Below are positions 30,542 to 36,727 of a stretch of DNA of 36,727 bases, piece after piece. The stretch comes from Bacteroidales bacterium (GTDB lineage Bacteria; Bacteroidota; Bacteroidia; Bacteroidales; UBA3824). The position numbers and the translations under genes were made by a program. Every line of letters starts with the position of its first letter. The first letter of the stretch is position 1. Where the stretch lies: NCBI GenBank assembly GCA_017962175.1, contig JAGCVU010000149.1:1-36727 (forward strand), in the 5' to 3' direction. Below the pieces are notes generated by a model that was not told the DNA's origin, searched no databases, and saw only the letters and a list, made by a program, of their open reading frames with translations.

Positions 30542-33436
30542 ATGCAGGACAACAAGGACATTAGACTAAACAAAATTGCAAAAGAGCTCAACGTAGGCAT
30601 CAACACAATCGTAGAGTTTCTTCACAAAAAAGGACAGAAAATCGACGCCAACCCTAACACAAAGATTGACGGCGCGCAGTATGATATGCTCATGAAAGAG
30701 TTCAGTTCAGATATGCTCGCTAAAAAACAGGTTGAAAAACAAGTTGAAATCGACAAAAAAAGAAAAGAAACAATAACTGCCGGAAAAGAACAGAACAAAG
30801 AACAAAACAAGGCTCAAAACAAAAACACAACTGACAAACAAGAATTCAAGATTTTAGGCAAAATAGATCTGAATCAAAACAATAAGACTAAACCACAGCA
30901 GCAACAAAAACCTGCTGTCGACAACAAACCACAACAGCCAGTGCAACAAGAAAATCCAAAGCCCGAAAACCAGAACGGACAGCAAAAAAACGACAACAGA
31001 AACAACAACAAGCCCAACAACAAACCAAACAACAATAAACCTAAAGACGAGAAGTCTATCAAGGTAGTGGGCAAGGTTGATTTAGATGCGCTTAACCGTC
31101 CCGCCGCAGCTCCCGAAAAGAAAAACAACGAACGCCGCGACGAGGCTGCAAAACCACAAATTCGTGAGCGCCGTCCCGACCGTATGTCGACTGAACCCGT
31201 TCCCAAGGACGATGAAATTTTCGTTCCGAAGGTTTACAAAATCACCGGTCCTAACATCGTGGGCAAAATCGAGCTCCGCGATGAGCCTAAACCGCAGTCG
31301 GGCAAACGTCAGAGCAAGAAAAAACGTCGTCGCATTGGCAAAGAACCTGTTGATATTCAACAGAAAGACGAACAACGCGAAAATAGCAAGGGTGACTCTA
31401 AAAGCCGTCCTCCCAAAAACGGCAAAAAAGGCGAACCACACGAACGTGGCGAACGCAACGAAAACAAAGGCAATGGCGAATCTCGCCGTAGCCGCGACAA
31501 AAAACGCCGTACTGAGGAAATCAAAAAGGAGATCACCGCCGAAGATATAAAGAAACAGATTAGGGAAATCAACGCCCTTCAAAACAGCACAAAGGCTAAG
31601 AGCCAGACTTCGCTTCACAACCGCGACCGTCGCGACCGTGCTCATCAACGTATTCTCGAAGAAAACAAGTTGGCTGAAACTCAGAAAAACGTGCTCGAAA
31701 TCACTGAGTTTATCACCGCCAACGACCTTGCTTCGCTTATGAACGAACCGGTCAACAAACTGCTTTCAATTTGTTTCGACTTAGGTTTCCCCGTATCTAT
31801 CAACTCTCGACTTGACGCCGAAATGATCAAGGTTATCACCGATGAACTTGGTTTCGAGGTTAAATTCCTTGGCGTGGGCGAAGAGCCCGATCCGGTTAAG
31901 AAACTTGATCCTGATGAAATGGAGCCGCGTCCGCCTATTGTTACCATTATGGGTCACGTAGACCACGGTAAAACTGCGCTCCTCGACTATATCCGCAAAA
32001 CCAATGTGATTGCCGGTGAGGCAGGCGGTATCACACAGCATATTGGAGCTTACAACGTTACGCTCCCCGACGGAAAGCGAATCACTTTTCTCGATACTCC
32101 GGGTCACGAGGCGTTTACAGCTATGCGTGCCCGCGGTACCAAAATTACCGACATTGTGGTAATCGTTATCGCAGCAGACTCGCAGGTGATGCCCACAACC
32201 GAGGAGGCTATCAGCCACGCCAAGGCGGCAAACGTGCCTATCGTGTTTGCTGTCAACAAGATTGACCGTCCCAATGCAGATCCCGAAAAAATCCGCCGCG
32301 AACTTTCGGAACGTGGCATGTTGGTAGAAGATTGGGGTGGCGACTACGGCTGCGTAGACATCTCGGCAAAACAGGGTACCAATGTTGACAAACTTTTGGA
32401 ACGCATTCTACTTGAAGCCGAAATGCTCGACCTTAAAGCTTCTTACACTTGTCCCGCATTTGGTTCGGTAGTTGACGCTGCTCTCGACCACGGTCAAGGC
32501 TATGTTACCAACGTGGTTATCAGCCACGGCACACTTAAAGTGGGCGATGTGGTATGGGCAGGTTGCTACTCAGGCAAGATTAAGGCTATGTTCAACGAAC
32601 GTAACAAACGCGTAAAATCTGCAGGACCTGCAATGGCAGCTTCTATTCTTGGTCTCAACGGTGCGCCCAACGCCGGCGACAAGTTTGAGGTTATGGAAGA
32701 CGAACGTTCGGCACGTGAAAGAGCCGTTCGCCGTCAGCAGATAGAACGCGAAATTACCAACCGTATCAATGTAATGGACCTCAATAAGTTTGCTCACGAC
32801 GTTATCGCAGGCAATGCTGAAGAACTTGTGCTCAACCTTGTAATCAAAGGCGACGTTCAAGGTTCTATCGAGGCTCTCAAAAGTTCGTTTGAAAAACTCT
32901 CAACCGAAAGCATCAAGGTTAAGGTTATACATGCGGGCGTAGGTCAGATTTCAGAATCCGACGTTATGCTTGCCAAAGCTTCTAAGGCTATCATCATCGG
33001 TTTCCAAGTACGTCCTGCACAGGGTACCAAGAAACTCGCCGAGAAAGATAATGTGGAAATTCGTCTCTACTCTATCATCTACGACGCCATCGACGATGTC
33101 AAAGACGCTCTCGAAGGTATGCTTTCACCCGATATCAAGGAAGAGATTACCGGTACTGCCGAAGTCAAGGAAATATTCCATATCGCCAAGGTGGGCAACA
33201 TCGCAGGATGTATGGTTCAGGACGGAAAGATCATCCGCAAAAACAAGTGCCGCGTTATCCGCGACGGTATTGTGGTTTACTCCGGCGAACTCGGTTCTCT
33301 CAAGCGTTTCAAAGACGATGCTTCAGAGGTTATCACCGGTATGGAGTGCGGCTTGAATATCGACAAATTCAACGACATCAAAGTGGGCGACATCATCGAA
33401 TCTTACGAGGAGAAAGAAGTCCGCAAAAAACTTTAA
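30542..33436 (+). CDS. infB: translation initiation factor IF-2
   Basis: IF-2 is a GTPase that brings initiator tRNA to the ribosome. The 964-residue protein opens with an IF2_N domain ([20 protein letters not shown]), followed by a long, low-complexity linker rich in N, Q, K and then R (about 80-365). Next come a second IF2_N-like helical part (about 385-445), the G domain with G1 GHVDHGKT at 471-478, DTPGH near 518-522 and NKID near 571, and the C-terminal beta-barrel domains. The start is 66 bases after nusA. A terminator follows at 33463. Confidence 0.97.
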   Translation: MQDNKDIRLNKIAKELNVGINTIVEFLHKKGQKIDANPNTKIDGAQYDMLMKEFSSDMLAKKQVEKQVEIDKKRKETITAGKEQNKEQNKAQNKNTTDKQEFKILGKIDLNQNNKTKPQQQQKPAVDNKPQQPVQQENPKPENQNGQQKNDNRNNNKPNNKPNNNKPKDEKSIKVVGKVDLDALNRPAAAPEKKNNERRDEAAKPQIRERRPDRMSTEPVPKDDEIFVPKVYKITGPNIVGKIELRDEPKPQSGKRQSKKKRRRIGKEPVDIQQKDEQRENSKGDSKSRPPKNGKKGEPHERGERNENKGNGESRRSRDKKRRTEEIKKEITAEDIKKQIREINALQNSTKAKSQTSLHNRDRRDRAHQRILEENKLAETQKNVLEITEFITANDLASLMNEPVNKLLSICFDLGFPVSINSRLDAEMIKVITDELGFEVKFLGVGEEPDPVKKLDPDEMEPRPPIVTIMGHVDHGKTALLDYIRKTNVIAGEAGGITQHIGAYNVTLPDGKRITFLDTPGHEAFTAMRARGTKITDIVVIVIAADSQVMPTTEEAISHAKAANVPIVFAVNKIDRPNADPEKIRRELSERGMLVEDWGGDYGCVDISAKQGTNVDKLLERILLEAEMLDLKASYTCPAFGSVVDAALDHGQGYVTNVVISHGTLKVGDVVWAGCYSGKIKAMFNERNKRVKSAGPAMAASILGLNGAPNAGDKFEVMEDERSARERAVRRQQIEREITNRINVMDLNKFAHDVIAGNAEELVLNLVIKGDVQGSIEALKSSFEKLSTESIKVKVIHAGVGQISESDVMLAKASKAIIIGFQVRPAQGTKKLAEKDNVEIRLYSIIYDAIDDVKDALEGMLSPDIKEEITGTAEVKEIFHIAKVGNIAGCMVQDGKIIRKNKCRVIRDGIVVYSGELGSLKRFKDDASEVITGMECGLNIDKFNDIKVGDIIESYEEKEVRKKL

Positions 33437-33462
33437 TATCATTCATCATCCATTCTTCATGG

Positions 33463-33498
33463 GGCGGGTTTCCTTTCACTTTGGAAATCCGCCTTTTT
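33463..33498 (+). terminator. terminator of the rimP-nusA-infB operon
   Basis: GGCGGGTTTCC pairs with GGAAATCCGCC (one G-T pair) around the loop TTTCACTTT and is followed by five T. It sits 26 bases after the infB stop. Confidence 0.88.
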
Positions 33499-33523
33499 AA
33501 AAAAAACAATAAACTAACTCAAT

Positions 33524-35647
33524 ATGAAAAAACTCATCTCCTTAATCGCAATTCTCACAATCACAATTATGCAGGTGTCTGCAGGCGAGGGAATGTGGAT
33601 ACTCTCGCTCATTGGCAAAAACTACGACCAAATGAAGGCCGCAGGTTTCCGTCTTTCTGTTGAGGACATTTATAGTCTTAATCAAGCGTGTTTAAAAGAC
33701 GCTGTGGTGGCGCTCAACGACGGAGAATGTACTGCCGAGTTTGTTTCGTCAAAAGGTATGCTGCTTACCAATTATCACTGCGGCTACGACGACATTCAGT
33801 CGCAAAGTTCGGTGCTCCACGATTACCTTACCGATGGTTTTTGGGCAAAAACCCTCAAAGACGAACTTCCAATCAAAGGCAAAACAGCATCGCTTCTTGT
33901 TAGTATCGAAGATGTTACCTCCAAGATTCTTTCGCCAGAAACTCTCCGTCTTTCGCCCGAAGCTCAGGCTGCGGTTATTGAAGGTGTGATTGAAACTATG
34001 GAAGAAGAAAATTCGCAAGATGGCAAATACAAAGTAGAGGTTACCAACTTTTTTGACGGCAACAGCTACTATATGTTTAAATATATAGTGTTTAAAGATG
34101 TTCGTTTGGTTGGCGCTCCGCCTGAGTCGATCGGACAATTTGGTGGCGAAACCGACAATTATATGTGGCCACGCCATACTGGCGACTTCTGCATTTTCCG
34201 TGTTTATACCGCACCCGACGGTTCGCCCGCCGAATATGCTGACAACAACGTACCGTACGTTCCTAAAAAACATTTGAAAATCAATGCAAAAGGTGTCAAT
34301 GAAAACGACTTTGCTATGATTATCGGCTATCCAGCTGAAACTATGCGCCATTATTCGTCGTGGGATATGGCTCAAACCCGCGACAACTATTACGCCGTAC
34401 TTGTGGATGTATTTGGCAAACGTTTGAATGCATTGAAAGGTTTTATCGACAGCGACGACACTATACGCATCAAATATTCGGCTAAATACGCCAACGATTG
34501 CAACGCTTATAAATGCTTTTTAGGCGCAAATCAAGCTCTTAAAGATTTAGATGAAATCAACCACCGCGCCAACGATGAGGCTCGTCTTTCGCGATGGATT
34601 GCCGACAACAAACGCACTGACTACAAAAACGTGCTCAAACAGTTGAAAAAAGATTTTGCCACTTGCGAATCCAAAAACCTCTATTTAAACTATTGGTCGT
34701 TTGCCATTTATTCAGGATGCGAGTTTATCAACTTTGCTATTCAGCACTACGCCTTGCAACATTACCTCGAAATGGGATTTTTCAAGCAGGCTAACAAACT
34801 GATTGACGAATTACGTACCACAAGCGAGGAATATTTCCGCGATTATAGTTCCAAGGTTGACCTTGCCATTTCTAAACAGATGATTAGATACTATATGTCT
34901 AAAGTGCCTGCTAAATACACCGTTAAGGGCGCAAGCGATTCAGCATACTTTGCCGTGTTAGACGATTGTTTCAATCATTCGATTCTCACCGACAAGAGCC
35001 GTTACGATAAGTTTTTAGACAATCCTTCTGCCGAAATACTTAGCAACGATATGCTTTTTGCAATAGCAATTGAATGGCTCGACGTGATGTTTAATCTTCA
35101 AACTTCTGATTCGTTTGACAGCAAGATGGATTTTCATAAACGTCAGTATACCAAGGCAATGCTTGATATGGTGACAACCTCCAACCCCGATACGCTTCTT
35201 TATCCCGATGCCAACAGCACTATGCGTCTCACATATGGAAATGTTTTGGGCTACACAGCCAATGGAAAGGATATGGGTTGGTACACTGTTATCGATTCGT
35301 TGATAGCCAAAAAGAAAGACAACGACCGTGAGTTTTATGTTTCGCCGCGTTTGCAACAGCTTTTCGACAATCGCGATTTTGGCTCCTACGCTCAAGACGG
35401 CACTCTCCGACTTTGTTTCCTCACCGACAACGACATCACCGGCGGCAACAGCGGCAGCGGGGTGCTCAATGGCGACGGCGAACTGGTGGGTCTCGCTTTT
35501 GATGGCAACTGGGAAGCTATGGCGTGCGATTTTGTGTTTGTGCCTTCATTGCAACGAACCATCTGCGTGGATATCAGATTCGTGCTCTTTATTATCGACA
35601 AATACGCCGGAGCTAAAAATATTATTGACGAAATGGATATTATCTGA
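33524..35647 (+). CDS. S46 family dipeptidyl peptidase (DPP7-type)
   Basis: Secreted serine exopeptidase of a family known from Porphyromonas gingivalis DPP7 and DPP11, which releases dipeptides from peptide N-termini in the periplasm or at the surface. The 707-residue protein has a signal peptide (to about 20), His85 in TNYHCGYDD, and Ser643 in GGNSGSGV. The residue 18 after the serine is Gly661 (AFDGNWE). In the known family, Gly at this place marks DPP7-like preference for hydrophobic residues, while DPP11 has Arg for acidic ones. The middle, mostly helical domain (about 290-540) fits the family. It has no type IX C-terminal domain. phoH follows after 17 bases. Confidence 0.93.
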   Translation: MKKLISLIAILTITIMQVSAGEGMWILSLIGKNYDQMKAAGFRLSVEDIYSLNQACLKDAVVALNDGECTAEFVSSKGMLLTNYHCGYDDIQSQSSVLHDYLTDGFWAKTLKDELPIKGKTASLLVSIEDVTSKILSPETLRLSPEAQAAVIEGVIETMEEENSQDGKYKVEVTNFFDGNSYYMFKYIVFKDVRLVGAPPESIGQFGGETDNYMWPRHTGDFCIFRVYTAPDGSPAEYADNNVPYVPKKHLKINAKGVNENDFAMIIGYPAETMRHYSSWDMAQTRDNYYAVLVDVFGKRLNALKGFIDSDDTIRIKYSAKYANDCNAYKCFLGANQALKDLDEINHRANDEARLSRWIADNKRTDYKNVLKQLKKDFATCESKNLYLNYWSFAIYSGCEFINFAIQHYALQHYLEMGFFKQANKLIDELRTTSEEYFRDYSSKVDLAISKQMIRYYMSKVPAKYTVKGASDSAYFAVLDDCFNHSILTDKSRYDKFLDNPSAEILSNDMLFAIAIEWLDVMFNLQTSDSFDSKMDFHKRQYTKAMLDMVTTSNPDTLLYPDANSTMRLTYGNVLGYTANGKDMGWYTVIDSLIAKKKDNDREFYVSPRLQQLFDNRDFGSYAQDGTLRLCFLTDNDITGGNSGSGVLNGDGELVGLAFDGNWEAMACDFVFVPSLQRTICVDIRFVLFIIDKYAGAKNIIDEMDII

Positions 35648-35664
35648 CACAAAAACAGCCTTTT

Positions 35665-36612
35665 ATGGAACAGAAATTAGATTTAGACAACATCGACCCC
35701 GTGGTTTTTTACGGCGTAAACGAACAGCGTTTGGAAAAAATCCGTCAGAATTTTCCAAAACTGAAACTCATTGCCCGTGGACATGAAATCAAAATTCTTG
35801 GCGAAACCGAAGAGGTGAAACGTTTTTCTGAATCCATAGAACTCATAAAGGCTCATTTTGCTAAATACAATTCCTTGTCGGATAATGAATTAGAAAGCAT
35901 TCTTCATAAAGACATTCACAAAGCCTCGCTCTATGCCGGTGGGGGAGATGCCATTGTATATTCGGTAACGGGTGTGCCAATTCGTCCTCGCTCGCAAAAC
36001 CAAGTGCAGATGGTAAAGGAACTCGAACGCAACGACCTTTTGTTTGCTACGGGTCCTGCCGGTACTGGCAAAACATATCTTGCTGTGGCATTGGCTGTAA
36101 GAGCCTTGAAAACCGGAATGGTGCGCCGCATTATACTCTGTCGTCCCGCGGTGGAGGCTGGCGAAAAAATCGGTTTCTTGCCCGGCGACATGAAAGAGAA
36201 ACTCGACCCATATATGCAGGCTCTCTACGATGCTCTCAACGATATGATTCCGCAACGTAGATTGGAAGATATGATTGAGGAACGCATTGTGCAGATTGCC
36301 CCTCTCGCATTTATGCGCGGTCGCACGCTTTCGGATGCTGCTGTGATTTTAGACGAAGCTCAAAATGCTACCGTGGCTCAGTTAAAAATGTTTCTCACCC
36401 GTATGGGCGAAAATTCCAAGTTCATAGTCACTGGCGACGAAACACAGATCGACCTGCCACGCAAATCTGATTCGGGACTTGTTCACGCCCTCCATATTCT
36501 CAAAGGAATCAAAGAAATCTCGTTTGTAGCCTTCAACGGCGACGACGTGGTGCGTCACAAACTTGTAAAAAAGATTATCAGCGCATATGAAACTCCAATT
36601 CATAATTCATAA
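35665..36612 (+). CDS. phoH: PhoH family ATPase
   Basis: The 315-residue cytoplasmic protein has the P-loop GPAGTGKT at 130-137 and Walker B DEAQN at 230-234. The conserved GDETQIDLP and RPAVEAGEKIGFLPGD stretches identify PhoH (PhoL-type), a RecA-like ATPase tied to RNA metabolism and ribosome quality control in other bacteria. N-terminal residues 1-110 include a KH-like region. Its last residues (IHNS) and stop codon are encoded inside a 7-base tandem repeat. purC follows after 54 bases, an order I recognise from other Bacteroidales. Confidence 0.94.
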   Translation: MEQKLDLDNIDPVVFYGVNEQRLEKIRQNFPKLKLIARGHEIKILGETEEVKRFSESIELIKAHFAKYNSLSDNELESILHKDIHKASLYAGGGDAIVYSVTGVPIRPRSQNQVQMVKELERNDLLFATGPAGTGKTYLAVALAVRALKTGMVRRIILCRPAVEAGEKIGFLPGDMKEKLDPYMQALYDALNDMIPQRRLEDMIEERIVQIAPLAFMRGRTLSDAAVILDEAQNATVAQLKMFLTRMGENSKFIVTGDETQIDLPRKSDSGLVHALHILKGIKEISFVAFNGDDVVRHKLVKKIISAYETPIHNS

Positions 36613-36652
36613 TTCACAATTCATAATTCTTAATTCATAATTCGTAATTAAT
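36597..36652. repeat. 7-base tandem repeat across the phoH stop codon
   Basis: Eight consecutive 7-base units occur: AATTCAT, AATTCAT, AATTCAC, AATTCAT, AATTCTT, AATTCAT, AATTCGT, AATTAAT. The phoH stop (TAA, 36610-36612) lies in the second and third units, and the array fills most of the gap before purC. Confidence 0.9.
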
Positions 36653-36666
36653 TAATATTAAATATT

Positions 36667-36727
36667 ATGGAAAAAGCATTAATCAAAACAGAATTCAACT
36701 TCAAAGGTCAGACAAACGTTTATCACG
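36667..36727 (+). CDS. purC: SAICAR synthase (N-terminal part only)
   Basis: The last 61 bases encode MEKALIKTEFNFKGQTNVYH, running off the window. This matches the start of Bacteroidota PurC (TDFNFPGQ..VYHGKVRD), which joins CAIR and aspartate to make SAICAR in purine synthesis. It follows phoH, as in other Bacteroidales. Only about 20 residues can be seen, so catalytic residues are not visible. Confidence 0.8.
   Translation, partial: MEKALIKTEFNFKGQTNVYH

Noticed and set aside
31082..31648. Long open frame on the minus strand opposite infB
   Set aside because: It is a by-product of the Lys/Arg/Asn-rich linker of IF-2; there is no start signal and no recognisable family.
36597..36652. Short tandem repeats as a CRISPR array
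   Set aside because: Units are 7 bases with no spacers.

Overview
The window is chromosomal DNA from a Bacteroidota bacterium, most likely of the order Bacteroidales. This rests on the gene families (S46 dipeptidyl peptidase, PorQ of the type IX secretion system, DUF6089 and DUF4369 proteins, BspA-like surface proteins, bifunctional HisB, the phoH-purC neighbourhood) and on promoters of the Bacteroidota type (TTTG, about 20 bases, TAnnTTTG), several of which can be read directly. I cannot name the genus. The window is dense with genes: no gap without a gene reaches 300 bases, and I saw no tRNA, rRNA, CRISPR array or insertion sequence.

Layout. 1-606 (minus): purE followed by the start of a RidA-family gene. 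736-2360 (plus): hpt, adk and an Lrp/AsnC regulator, closed by a clear terminator. 2476-4191 (plus): a secreted BspA-like leucine-rich-repeat protein. 4259-6314 (minus): hisH-hisA-hisF with overlapping ends. 6441-8618 (plus): a GPH-type sugar symporter with a TorF-like outer-membrane protein. 8625-10284 (minus): a lytic transglycosylase overlapping a peptidoglycan glycosyltransferase (mtgA), behind a promoter that contains a perfect palindrome. 10396-11958 (minus): an AAA-ATPase/PD-(D/E)XK protein. 12110-17902 (plus): a 1930-residue GLUG/BspA-like surface protein. 18009-20661 (plus): a lipoprotein, a DUF3298 protein and a DUF1460 amidase-like protein, with their own promoter. 20664-21626 (minus): porQ. 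21746-27479 (plus): a probable operon of a SPOR-like lipoprotein, hisB, a family 2 glycosyltransferase, a BamA/TamA-like protein and nadK. 27591-28580 (plus): a DUF6089 outer-membrane protein. 28762-33436 (plus): rimP-nusA-infB. 33524-36727 (plus): an S46 peptidase, phoH and the start of purC.

How it fits together. Housekeeping genes (purine salvage and synthesis, histidine, NADP, translation) are interleaved with envelope genes. Two proteins (2476-4191 and 12110-17902) share the same modules and an almost identical C-terminal domain that looks like a type IX sorting signal, and porQ lies between them and the rest of the window. The most interesting signals are a run of nine G in the signal-peptide region of the giant surface protein, where gain or loss of one base gives an immediate stop (a candidate on/off switch); a 1.94-kb tandem duplication with a 131-base identical block in the same gene; a terminator-like hairpin between promoter and start codon of rimP-nusA-infB; and a palindrome lodged in the promoter of the cell-wall enzyme pair.
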